Source: Arctopsyche grandis (Eukaryota; Arthropoda; Insecta; Trichoptera; Hydropsychidae). From it: 64,000 nucleotides of DNA. Below are positions 13,656 through 26,500 of the stretch, in pieces. Positions within the stretch are counted from its first letter, which is position 1. Each line of letters opens with the position of its first letter. Both the position numbers and the translations under genes were made by a program. The DNA lies in contig NC_135355.1 of the NCBI RefSeq assembly GCF_051622035.1, positions 1,612,001-1,676,000 on the forward strand. The letters are read 5' to 3'. The notes under the pieces were generated by a model that worked only from the letters and a program-made list of their open reading frames with translations, ran no database searches and had not been told where the DNA came from.

Positions 13656-14939
13656 TTTTTTTTTCTCGAGCTATTTTGAATTTATTGGATCAGTTCTATA
13701 TTTTACCGCGTTAAATAAGGTTGGTTTTAAATCTCAACTATAATTTCAAATTACAATATGAAACGTTCTAGGTGGGGCCACTCATCGGTTGTTAGTGAGG
13801 TTGAGCGAGTGAGATGGAGTGAAGCGCTCTCCATTCGTCATCTTGTTCTTGCATCATGCATACAACAATTTTTAATTCAGTTTGAAATCATTTAAATGAG
13901 ATAAAAAAATCAATCCTTATAAACGTGGTTAAGTGAAAAATTAGAAAAACAAGCTCTCAATAGTAAAAGTAGATAGCTATAAGGGATAAATCATCAAGAA
14001 GAATGAAATTATGAAGGAGTTAAAGTTTTGAAGTACATAAGATTCAGTACTCTTACATAAGCATGGCTAATGAAAAGTGAAACATAACAAATATGTATAA
14101 AAGTCATCAACATGACAATAAAATATGAACTAAAAGATTGAATGGAACATGGATGGACAAAATATAATACAATAATGATTTTTAAGAAAATGTAGAAGCA
14201 TTTTAGCCACAGCCTAGAATATGTATGTAGATACAATACAATTTTTTTTTCTTCATCAAATTGACAATGGGATGTTTTTAAGTTTTCAATACCGTTGCTA
14301 GAACACTGTATTATATTCAATGATCTTAGACTACTGTGAAGCATATTTCTTGACGGTTAAATGCTGATGGAAATGGACAGAAAATATGGATGAGAGAAAT
14401 ACAAGAATGGTACCCAAAAGAATGTACATATATAGAAACAAAGCAAGCCTATGTACATACAATAGAATTGAAAGAGTTCTTCACTTACATTTTCATCTTC
14501 ATCATCGAAGTCCTGCTTATCATTCGCCTTTTTATTATCAATTCCATTCTTGTTGATGAAGAGTTGAGACAGATCATACTCTCCTCTGGTTCCAATCTGG
14601 GCCAGACTGGAAGCAGCCTCTCCCAGAAGCGCCAAGTGAGTGACGTAAACCTTCTGATCGTCCCCTTTCAGCTGTCCACTCTTGGTAGTCTTCTTCTGCA
14701 GCTCCACCAGTTTCTGTGCCGACGCCTGTATATTGCGAAGACTGTTGGCAAACTGTTGGGAATACGACGTGTCTTGAATTTGATTTTGAGTGTCAGTCGG
14801 TTGCTGCAAGTCGTTGCTATTCGAAGGCACTATCCTCTGTGCCAAAGTGGTACCACTTGGGTCTCTCGCGATTTGCAAAACTTGGCCTTTGGCACCTCCA
14901 TAGTAAGGCAGGGACAGCAGATGTGTTGGCTGGGACCAC
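9728..14939 (-). CDS. DUF4774-type secreted protein, body C (three exons)
   Basis: Exons run 14489-14939, 12772-12877 and 9728-10020 with matching phases and GT-AG ends. The encoded body starts WSQPTHLLSLPYYGG. It then has a Gln-rich helical stretch (SLRNIQASAQKLVELQKK), an acidic linker (DFDDEDEN then VGEEHEGDSS) and a DUF4774-like repeat spanning the last junction (KPVGVAIVGDGGVA, KPVATAVVGPGGLA). The C-terminal tail is Gln/Pro-rich and ends at the stop at 9728. The first exon opens with one base that completes a codon left at two bases. No signal peptide lies just upstream, but the exon at 19698-19753 ends with exactly two bases of a codon, so splicing to it gives a 308-residue secreted protein. 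Such proteins are known from insects, and their role is not established. The alternative is a separate gene whose first exon I missed. Confidence 0.8.
10021..12771. other. Intron of body C with repeat debris
   Basis: It contains a fragment (about 10975-11100) related to 47440-47700 and 62560-62830. It also has a GC-rich stretch at 11318-11395 with CCGGTACGCGCCGGTACGG, a GC-rich block at 11748-11830, and a Helitron-like 3' end finishing near 12052 (GAGCGAAGCCGGGTAATACA). No exon is evident. Confidence 0.45.
13420..13960. mobile_element. Long-inverted-repeat MITE copy
   Basis: The left arm has TTTATGAGATATGAGCGC, TTTTGCAGTCTTTAAG and TATTGCTTTAAAATACGTA. The middle has GAGCGAGTGAGATGGAGTG, and a short right arm has AATCCTTATAAACGTGG. 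It lies in an intron of the DUF4774 locus and carries a CA/TA microsatellite at about 13622-13655. Confidence 0.55.
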
Positions 14940-15099
14940 CTTTGAATTTTAAAACGTGTAATTATTTTAATACGGGGTGTGCGTGTCGAGCAAATGGTAC
15001 CCAGCTTCAAAAATCGACAGATGAGATCACTGTACATTAAACACAGTGATTCGATCAAATGTTGACGTTTAATAATGTGTGCCATTCGCTTGAGACACA

Positions 15100-15893
15100 T
15101 ATAGAATGAAAAATTAGATATTAATTACATATAGACTTACCCAAATGTAATGCAATATCCAAAAATATATAGGGAATTGTTAGAATTTAACATTTAAAAA
15201 TTGTATTGTAAGTATTTGGAAATATTTTTATTACAAAATGTATGTTTGTATTATTACTTACATATATCTACATATTGATTTGTTCAGATCTAAATGGGGG
15301 TGAGTTTTATGATATGTACAGGTGGCGTTGAAACAATTAGAAGATTTAATATCTTTAAAATGAACACTTGAATTGAAAAGAAAAAAACCAATCTTCATAC
15401 ATATGTAGTTCTCAGATGTTATCCTTATATTATGAATATTCTGAAGTCGATGAGCATAAAGAAAAAGTCCCACAGAAAGAAGTTGCATGCTTATAAATTA
15501 GGGAGCATTTTACTGTCGATTTGTATGAAATTTTGTGCAATATGAATCTGTCAATTTGTGCTTCGTTCTATTGAATTCAAACCATTTCAGAATTTCCAAT
15601 CTATAATTCCGAAAAAGTCTTAGAAATCATGGTGAGAAATATTATAGAATCAACCCGTGAACATGAGGTTTGTTTGATTTCCTGTTGAACTCATTCGAAT
15701 AACTTTATAGCATTATTTTATACTGTCTAGTTTGATTTTTAGCTCATGAATATTATTTAACTGTTCATTTTGGAGATGCTAATCGTCTAATTATTTCCAC
15801 TACAAATCAATTGACATTAGATCTTTACCTACATGGTACTATACAAACTAATATAATATTGCACATTTCATTTAAAAGCTAAATTTCTATAAA
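15100..15893. other. Non-coding stretch between DUF4774 blocks C and B
   Basis: On the minus strand a 76-codon frame at 15258-15488 opens with a hydrophobic MQLLSVGLFLYAHRLQN, which superficially resembles a signal peptide. No good splice donor follows it, so I did not call an exon. Nothing else is evident. Confidence 0.35.
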
Positions 15894-16413
15894 TCATTCG
15901 TAATAGTCAATAATTAGATCTGATTCGGCATGGGCTGTTCCTCCAGGTCCTGCTACAGCCACTGCTTTAGGATCGAAGATGATTTCAAAATTAGAGCCTT
16001 TCTTGACTATCGCTCTAGATATGGGATTGGCTACGGCAGTTCCCATGCTTTCAGCTGTTGAATGAGCTTCCGGTCTGAATATCAACAGTTGTTTAGTCGT
16101 AGTCGTACTGACTTCATCTTTGACAGGAAAGAAAAATCTGTCCACTCTAGGAGCGTCATTTGAACTTTTGATGTAAATCGGATGATCATTTTCGTTCATG
16201 GCTATCGATCGCAATTCCTCGTCGACGTACGATTGTATCGCTTCGTCGTCGTTTTTGTACGAAAGTTTCAAATCAGGTTCTACTTCTTTCAACACGAGCT
16301 TATTCTCTTCTTTCGGTGGGGTGTTTATGACATTTTGAAGGTTTGTAAAGTTGAAATATGCATGACCTGATGGTATATTGTAAGCCGACGAGATCCAAGG
16401 CGTTGGAGTGTAT
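15894..16413 (-). CDS. DUF4774-type secreted protein, body B (single terminal exon)
   Basis: An open exon begins after the acceptor TTTCTTAG and reads YTPTPWISSAYNIPSGHA and onward, ending with DLIIDYYE and a stop at 15894. Near the C-terminus it has KAVAVAGPGGTAHAES, the Gly/Ala/Pro motif shared with the neighbouring DUF4774 blocks. The middle is acidic (LKEVEPDLKL) and has a PVKDEVSTTTTKQL linker. Its first base completes a codon begun by two bases, the same phase as bodies A and C. Joined to the signal exons at 28968-28988 and 19698-19753 it would give 198 residues. No closer start exon with a signal peptide was found. I see this as an alternative last exon or a tandem duplicate; its function is unknown. 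Confidence 0.65.
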
Positions 16414-17538
16414 CTAAGAAATAAACAAAGTTCTTCTTCAAAATGAAGACCATCTTTTAAAATGCATGCACTACTGAGTACTTACTTCTATCATGCGTGT
16501 ATGTGTGTGTTTATTTCATTTAATTGATCGGTTCCTTCCAATTTATTGTTAATGCCTTGGTTAATGAAAGGTTGAAGCGTGATGACTTGGAAGAAATGAT
16601 AAACTTTGTTTTTGATCAATCATTGTATTTTATTTTTAATATATAAATAACAATACTAATTACAATAATTATTTTATAAATTTAACAGATTTTCGATATA
16701 TTAACTAGAATATTGTTTCTAAGGACAGTTTTATTAAAATACTGTATTTAATTGTTACACTATTTTTTTTAACTACATCTAACTATTGTATATCACATTT
16801 TTATCTTATGCTCTAAAACTGCTTTTAAAAATAATTTTCCTACAATATTATATTTTAAATAATACAAAAGTGGATCAAAATAAATCTTCTGATTTGAAGC
16901 AGTCATAAATAATCATTATACAATTATGCAAAATTGAATTAATTTGGACCACTTTAAGATTGTACAATTTTCGGTAATAATAAATAGTTAAGTTTAGGCA
17001 AGATATGAACATGCTTTTATAAGACATGTATTTCTCTCTTTATTTAAATGCTATAACTTGGTTTTAAAAATGTCACATATTGCATCCTCAATTTGCTGAG
17101 AGAATTAGATTTTTTTTAATTTTGAAAATCTAAGTATAAGTTTCTTATAAATGATCCATAATATTGAAATATGGTTTTTAAATTGTGTATCTTCAAAAGA
17201 AACAAAAAAAAAAATAGAATATGATTCTTGAATTTAAATACAATTTGTATTCATTGACAGAATTAAATAAAATAGCTAGTTTCAGTGAAGTGAACCACTA
17301 AAGAGGACCAAAAATGACCATTCTAATATGCTAGATGGCATTTTAACAACAACAAAAAAATATAAACAATCAATAACCATTGACATTGCCCTTATACATA
17401 GAACAGTTCTACAGATTAACTTTTGCAAATGTCAAACTAGCCAACTAGTGATTGCAATCTTGTTACATTGAACTTTGAAATAGCATTTAACATCCGCGAG
17501 GTATTTTTTTCTACTTCTTCATACATAAGGTTCGAATT
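16414..17538. other. Non-coding stretch between DUF4774 blocks B and A
   Basis: Very AT-rich, with no recognisable exon or element. It would include the 3' untranslated region and polyadenylation region of body A. Confidence 0.4.
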
Positions 17539-20500
17539 CTATTCTTTGGGATGTCTGTATATAGCCGGGCCCGTTGCCACAATCCTTCCACCTTTGGGTA
17601 TGAATATCCTCTTGGTCCTGTTGTTTCCTTCCACTTTCGGTACGTATTCTCCTTCTATCGAAGTGTCACTTTCTGAGTCTTCGAATTGAGGATCGACGAT
17701 CCGATGCTTCGACAGCTTCTCGATTAATCTGTTCAAGCTCAATTCTTGGGGAATTGCTACGATCTTAGTTCCAGGACCTGCTATGACAGTTCCGTCTGGT
17801 TTGGTGTAGGCCACTCCTTCGGGACCTACTATTGCTGTTCCTCCCCCTCCTGCTGTAGCAATTCCACCAGGACCTGCTATAGCAACTCCTCCTTTCCTCA
17901 CTCGAAGCCTGTTGATGAAAAATCCTGGTTTGTCGACAACATGAGGTGTCGTCTTCATTGAATTGAACTGTGGAAATCTCACTCTTTTGAAATCGTCTTC
18001 TTTTTCTACTGTTTTTACGAATGGATTGAACACTTTATTGGCACCTTCGTCTATTGCCATGTCGTCTAGTTCTTGAACTTCACTCGAGTTGATATGTTGG
18101 GATGCTTTTTTCGTGTTCGTTGGAAATAATTGTAGTTTAATTCCTCTAGGATTATGTTCTGGTTTGGTTTTTAACGACTTTCCTTGCCTATTACCGTCTA
18201 TGATTCTAGTACTTTTATCTGATTTAATGCTGTTTTTGTTCATTTCTTTAGCAGAAATGTCAGCTTGAGGTCCGTATTCGACGATTCCCGTGAAACCGTT
18301 TATAACTGATAGGAAAGGGTCTTTCATAAGCACTGGGAAAAATTGAAATTGTTTACTCGTCGGAATGTATTGAGATTGTTCTAGCGAATTTGGTGCTTGG
18401 AAATATTGCTGTTGGATGTTTTGTTTTGTGTCAAAACTATCTGAAGGATACGTAGAAATACTATCATCATCGATTGTGGTGTAAGTTGGAGCGATTTGAG
18501 GGTTTGCTTGCATAAATGGAGACGAATTTTGAAGCATTGGATTTGGCATCAAATAAGATATTCTTTGTACGATTTTTCTTTTTATATATTGACCTTTCGG
18601 TGTTTCGTTCCCAAGTTCTTTTAAATCATTTTTTAATATAAGATTTTGATTATGATACGACGAGGGCGATTGTATGTAGGCATCTTCATTTCTAGCACTT
18701 TTACTATTGCTTTTTGATTGTGATGATTTTTGCTCTTGATTTTCAGCTAGCTTTTGATTAACTTGGGCGATTTTGTCCAGTATCTCTTTGGCTTTTTTTT
18801 CAGGATTTTCGTCTTCGATCAAAATTGGCAATTGTCTGAGATGCCTATCGTTATATATTTCTTCCGATGGAATTTCCACCAGCTCTTGCTTTTCAATCCT
18901 AAAATGACAAACAAGAATCTTTTCTTTATTCCAATTTCTAAATTCAAAATATCTCATGCAAGTATTACTTAATAAATAAAATTTTCGTGAAAAAAAAATC
19001 TACATATAACTCAAGTCATATTATATCTACGCAATATCATCATTAACGTTTTCATTAAGTAATATTTTTTTAATACATTTGTATTTATAATGATTTCAAA
19101 TCAGTAATTTTATAATTAACATTCAATATCATAAGACTAAATTGAAAGCTGTAGATTTTGACAAAACATTTGGATATTTTCATTCTGTGTGTTTAAGTAG
19201 TACTTGCTTGAGACACTTTCTATATGATTTTGATATATTATAAAATGTTAGTAATGTACAAGTACGTATAAGACTTACCTGTCGTATCGTTTGATGGTAA
19301 GTCTCGAAACCCAAATTAACACAGTTCAATCACTTTTATACATATATAAACGAATGTGTTAGTGTGTTCATGTAAGTATATATTTCGCGTTAGTTAATGT
19401 TAGTGTAGATAATTGTTTTTGATATTCAATTTCTCGAATTTCCACTCGCCATATTAGTGATCTAGTTGCGTCGGTGTGACATAATGCGAATATGATTTTT
19501 TATGATCCGCATCATCGGATTCTATTGGGCCCATAAGTTCAAGGCTTCTCGAATCAAGATTGAAAAAGATATATGTGTATGTTCACGACGTTAAATAATA
19601 TGTTCACCTACACGTGAGACGAAAATAAGCGTAACATTTGTATATGAAGAGATAAGAACGTGATAGATAGGTCTGTAGAAAGGATATTGATACTTACAGA
19701 ACGTTTTGAGGTCTTGCTAATGTCACTCCTGCCACGAACAGGATTGAAGCTAACTGTAATCAATCATAAATAACATTTAAATAATCATTAAGATAAGATT
19801 TAAAAAACTATCATGTATTGGTTTGAAAATGTGCAACATAGCTTATATGTACGTCTTAATTAGGTCAATTAAAAAAATATATAAGAAAGTTTTTTCTATT
19901 GTGTTTGATTTTAGACTGTTAAAATCTTTATTGTATTTTGATTGTGAAATTCATTATGTGTGTATAATTTATGTTAAAAGTAATATTTGGATTTAAAAAC
20001 ATTGAAAAACATCGCTAAGGTAGAGAAATTATTTAACCTGAGTGGAGTAATAATCAATCTGTACTTAATTTGATCTATTTAAATCGAATATGATAATGAT
20101 TTTTGTTGATTTGATCTCCTTTATGAGATATGAGTGTTTAGAAAAATACACATTTTTGGCTTTTACAGTCTTTAACTCCAAATCTAGTATTGCTGTGCCA
20201 AAAGTGAGTATTGAAATAAATAGTTGGATGTTTTTTATATTTATTAAAATTTTTTATTGCTTTAAAATACTTAATATGAATTATTTCACGATTTTTAAAT
20301 GTCAAATTTTTTTTTTCACATTTTTTATTCATGCTCAAAAATATTTTTTAACTCAGTTTAAAATCATTTACCCCTCGAACTATGTATGTATGTAGAACGT
20401 TCAGATAAAAAAATATATATTTATAGAGAAAAACAATCTTTATAAACGACATAAAGTGAAAAATTATCTAAATAAACTCGTTATATCACGGAAAAATAAG

Positions 20501-23500
20501 TATATTTTTGAATTTTAAAATTCCCTAGATGAATAATTATAAGTTTTTAAAGCAATAAAAAATCACAATTAATAGAAAAAATATTCGACTACTGATTACA
20601 ATACTCACTTTGAGCACAGCGATACTAGATTTTAAGTTAAAGACCGGAAAAGCCAAAAATCTGTAAAAACTGTCCATTTTTTTAAAATGCTCGTATCTTG
20701 TAAACGAAAGCAAATCAACAAAAATCACTGTCATCTAATATATAATTTCAAAAGAGACTTTGCATATATGTAACCTTGGTTGGTTGGTTCGTAAACAACA
20801 TATTCAATTTTTGGCGCTGGATTCTGGTATACATATAATTTCGAAAGAGACTTAGTATATATATTTTTGTTTGTTCGTGACAGTCAATTTAATAAAAAAA
20901 ACAAATGAGTATTCAAATAAATTTATATAAAATAAAACTATTTAAATACATTTAATAAAATGTTTACTATCGTGTTTAAGCGGTTTATATTACAAATACC
21001 GAGTGAAGCCAGGTAAAACCACTAGTATTCGATAAATTAAACTTAGTAAATATTGGTTAGTCTCCGTCTATTGGTTGCTCAGTGTTATTAGAGACTTGTC
21101 TGCAGACAAATCGGTATCTCTAGAACTAGGCATTTCAATATTTTGATTTAGGAACAATATCATAAATTTAATAAAAATATATTTTTTAAGAAATCATGTA
21201 AATATTTATCATTTTATTTTAAAATTCAACGACGTTTAAAACATTATAGTGGTAAATTAATTCAGAATTTATTTATGGACGGATGAAAGTTGTAAATAAA
21301 AATAAACTCTTCGAAAAACTTTGATCGATTCCAAAGGTCGTCTATAATTGAAGTTTGAAATACTATCGAGAGATAGTATTTCAAATTTGGTGGTTTCAAA
21401 ATATTGAAAACTGTGTAATTGCACAGTTGACGAACACTCCTGCCCAGCGTTGCCGAGGCGCTTTTTTATGAGAGCCCTTCGATTTATTAAAAGAGCTGTC
21501 TACGTCTAAGATAAGATATGGTTAGATAGTACTAAATTTCATTGTTTCATTATATTTTGAAAACTACCCAATTACAAACTGTCCAACTTCATTCTAGCTT
21601 CAAGCCCTAGCTCCAAAGGGCCTAAGTTAGGGCAATATGAAAAATTGGTAGCTACAAATAATCTGAAAACTGTGGATTTGTAAAGCCGAAAAATATATTA
21701 TGAAATGAGAAAGTACATTCTATAAATATAATATATATAGATTATCTAAACCAAATCTGCTTTAGGTAATCGACTTTAGAGAGTCTTTTATCAATGTTAT
21801 ATATATTAGATGTATTATGAGCATTTATAAGAATTGTAAATAGGTTTTTGAGCTCTTTTCCTATTACATATGTTGTACATTAACATTATAATAATATAAT
21901 ACTATGATTACTAACCAAATTACATTAAAATTGTAAAATAGAAAATGATCAGTAGATCAATAGCTATTAAAATAGATATAAGATGTATTGTGAACATAAT
22001 TTCGTAATAATAAAAAGCATTTAAAAATCAAAATATGGTTGTATATAAGATATTAACTTTAGTATGTTTTTTTTTTTTTTTGATTTTTAAATGCTTTTTA
22101 TTATTACGAAATTATGTTCACAATACATCTTATATCTATTTTAATAGCTACTGATCTACTGATCATTTTCTATTTTACAATTTTAATTTAATTTGGTTAG
22201 TAATTACAGTATTATATTATTCTAATGTTAATCTAAAGCATAATAGGAAAAAGAGCTCAAAAACCTATAATACTTTAGTATGTAATTTCCTCAAATAATA
22301 TATGTAGAATCAGTCACCTAAATATTTCTAGACCTCATTTCGATTCACATGTGGGCCATCAGGCACACGTTCGATCCACATACTGTCTTCTACTCGTCTT
22401 GAATATCATTAATACCAATTATATCGAACAATGACGAGCGATTGTAACACAATGTAGAAATTGGACACAAAGTTTGGACATCGCTGATGCAACTGTCGAG
22501 ATGTGCACGGAATTGGGCATCGGAAACTGTGCTCCGAGATAGATGGGAAGTGAATGATTCTTTCAAAGAGTGATCGGAATGCAAGTTGACCCTTGTTTGC
22601 ATAGATTGACAGTATGACTAATCATTTGACACAATGACAGGAGAGAACAGTTAACCGAAAGACAACACTGTACTGTTTTTTTTGGACAAAGATAAACATT
22701 TACATTCACGTACGTGAATGTTTGTCGAAGTTATTTGACCGCACCGGGTGTTGAGATGACAACGAAATGAGACCGAATCATGATGCAGATATGAATTTAA
22801 TCTGACGAAATGCCGTTATTCTAAGAATTCAATTCAATTCAATCTTAAAATATTTATTTATTTATTTATTTAACATACTTGGGGGAAGGCGGCAAATCCG
22901 ATAAATCCAAGGGGTTTGATTTATATATTATATCAATTTATACATATGTGTAAATTAAATGAGTAAAAAGTAAAATACATTCAAAATGACAGTATTAAAA
23001 TAAAAATAAAAAATAAGAGACAAAAAAAGTAAATAAGAAACAGAAATAAGATATTGTGAAAGAAGAATTACAGAAATCCTTTAAGTTTAAGAAATACATC
23101 AAGCTCATTCTTAAAAATATTAAGGTTGTCAGAAATTACAATATCAATGGGAAGACTATTCCAAACTGAAACCACTCTATATATGTGTATTATAACTGTT
23201 GAATTACCTATTATATTTTTTTATAAATAACTAGCTGAACCCGGCATGAGTTGCAATGCCAGAATAATATATGCAGAATAATATAACGTCTCTTCAAAGC
23301 CATGTCGTCATAAACCAACTGGTAACGTGGTTACCAACGAACACATTTCCTTGACTATACATACAATGGCGCTTCAAACTTTCGCGTCGGTAAAATCATA
23401 ATTATAAATATTATTATTAAGAGATTTTTCCCCGTTTTTTTTTCACAGTAATCTTCCCAGACATGCATACAACAAATCCTCAAAGTTTCATCGGAATCGA

Positions 23501-26500
23501 TTGAGTGGTTTAGGAGCCTATACGAAATAGATAGACAGACAGACAAACAGACATTCAATTTTATATATAGGTATATAGATATGTTTGTTATATTCAGGTG
23601 AAAATATATCTATGTATAATTTAAACCCAAAGTGTCATATAATATTACAATTTTTTTAAGTCTAATTTGAAATTATTGTAGTGTCTAATATTTTGCATTC
23701 GGATTTATGTATTTGATCTATTTTGATAGATTCGATTCGATAAGATTAGGATTCTGTTAAAATTTTTGTACTAATTTTGATCCATCTTAAATTATTTTAA
23801 GGCGAAACACGAATTATGTCGAATATTTGAAATCTCTTAATTATAATGGACACTAATTGCTTAGCAATGTGTTATTATTTGCTTCAACGACGTTGTTTTT
23901 AGTATTAAATTGGTTGTTTATAATACGGTATGAATGTTAATTGCGGTTAGTTAGCACAAAAAATTCAAAACTTATTTTTTTTTTTAATTATTTTTACAAA
24001 TCATAAACGAGTTGAGCATATAATAAGTTGTGTTTCGAAACAACTCAAATTATGGTAAAGAAAAAATTGTTAAAAACATTCTACCTGCTTCAAATTGTGC
24101 ATTAAAAATTTTACATATATATAATTTCAGATACATGTGTATAATTTCAGATTTATTCCAAGTAATGCCATGTAAAACGCATATATTTGAATAATTATTA
24201 TCTTTTATTTTTTTTAATTATTATTCAAAATCAATCACGTATAAAAATAGTGCTAAAAACAAGTTTTTATCATTAAAAATGGAAAATATAAATTTAAGAA
24301 AATCAATGCATTTTAGTGTGAATTTCTAATTAAAAGATATAAATATCAATTGACCTTTTCAATGAAAAAAAATTGCGTTGCAAATTTCAGTTTGCACAAA
24401 TCTATAATAAAATATACAAAACTTAATAATATTACTACGATGTTTTGAAAAAAATGAGGCAAAACCTTTTGTAGAATGATTTTTTTTTGATTATTTTTCA
24501 TTGGAACTTCGACAGTTGAGTTATTGATGATGAACTCACTTTGAAACAATTTTTTCCTCGTCCATTTTATATAATTATAAAATATCAACAAATCGTGCAG
24601 AAATATAGGGTTGTCGACGCTTTTATAAAGATCGAATTTTATGGTGTAAATTTAAATTTATTGGCGTATATAAAGCGCTACTTGAATATGCAATCGAGAG
24701 CGCATTCTTATGTAAAATACTTTTCTCAAAAAAACACACACACACACACACATACATACATACATACATTCGAAATTTCCCATAGAGTTTCAATGGTGAA
24801 CTGAGACGACGAAGTCAAGGCCTCAATAATTGATTCTTAACTCATACTCATAACGGATGCGAGAAATGTGAGTTATTATTCAAATTGTGTCGTCTTGTAC
24901 TATACAAGTGTTCCGAATAATACGACGCTGATTTGAATAAAAACAATAATTATTTGATATACAAGCAGACTTTTGTAGCTATGGCAAATTATGCAAACGC
25001 CTTCCGTGGATGATGTTCGTAACTAATGGACCACGAACTCGTGGGGGTTGTTGCCATAAAAATTTGCATAAGCCGGCTATGTGTTTCATCTCGGAATTTT
25101 ATTCAACGCCTTATCAATTCGATACTCCATTTTATATATCGACGAAAACAAACAAGAAATAAAGGTGGTCTTTAACGTAAATATGTATCTGCACATATAC
25201 AAATATAGTTAACCAAAACAGACGCCATATTATTTAATGTTAGAAAGCATAAGTCAAGTTCAGATCTGAAAATCCCCTCTGGAGAAAGTCTGAAATGGCA
25301 GTCAGTAATAAAATATTTAGGAGTAACGTTCGATAAAAGAATGAAATAGGCACCTCACATTGAGGCAGCGAAATGCAAGGCGATGAGGGGTATATCCTCA
25401 ATATACCCAATATTTAATCGCCATAGTTCTTTATCAACTCAAAATAAAATAAAATAATATCGCGCGCTCATATTACCATTATTAACCAATGCTTCACCTG
25501 TATGGAATAACGCCTCGAATACTAACCATTCCAAGCTCCAAGTAATACAAAATAAATCCCTAAAAATAATTTATAATACACCCATATATACTAACTTGAA
25601 AAAACTGCATGCCATATATAACATTCCGTTTGTTATAGACATTACTAACTGCCTAACCAGTAGATTCTATGACAGAATCACTAATAACCATACTAACACA
25701 CTTGTGAAGAGTCTCGGTGATTACAACTAAATGTCTATAACCTTCAAGTATAAACACAGATTACCTAAAAACAATCTGCTTTAGGTCATTGCCTTTAGAG
25801 AGTATTTAATTAATATTATGTATTAGATGTATTATGAGCATTTATAAAAATTGTAAATAGGTTTTTGAGCTCTTTTTCCTATTATAACATTAGAATAATA
25901 TAATACTATGATTACTAACCAAATTACATTAAAATTGTAAAATAGAAAATGATCAGTAGATCAGTAGCTATTAAAATAGATATAAGATGTATTGTGAACT
26001 TAATTTCGTAACAATAAAAAGCAAATATAAGACATGAAAAAAAAAAACGAAATAAGAGAAAATATCAAGAGATAAAATAGAATAAAAATATCCAGGATGG
26101 TAACAAAATAACTAAAAGAAAACAAAAACATAGAAAAGATTGGAAAAGAAGAATTACAAAAATCTTCAAGCTTTAGAAAGACTTCTAGCTTGTTTTTAAA
26201 TATATTAAGGTTTTCAGAATTTACTACATTGTTGGGAATACTATTCCAAGCTTTAACCACTCTGTTTGAAATGAAGGAATATCTGATCAATTTATTCGAT
26301 TTTCTTTTCGGAGTCTGAGAGTGTGACCTTTAAAATGAGGGTTTTCATTGAACGTGATGAGTTTGAACATAGTGCAATTATGATGATTATTTATTATTTT
26401 AAAGACTTCAATTAAGTCATCTCTTATTCTTCTCATCTTAAGTGCTATTAATATCAGCCAAAATATTTTTTTATTTTACTCATAAAACAATTTTCATATC

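Noticed and set aside
14390-15040. 216-codon plus-strand open frame
   Set aside because: It is the shadow of DUF4774 body C on the minus strand, which has splice-phase and motif support.
15258-15488. Minus-strand frame starting MQLLSVGLFLYAHRLQN, a possible private signal exon for body C
   Set aside because: No donor site follows the hydrophobic part, and no cleavage-like motif is evident.
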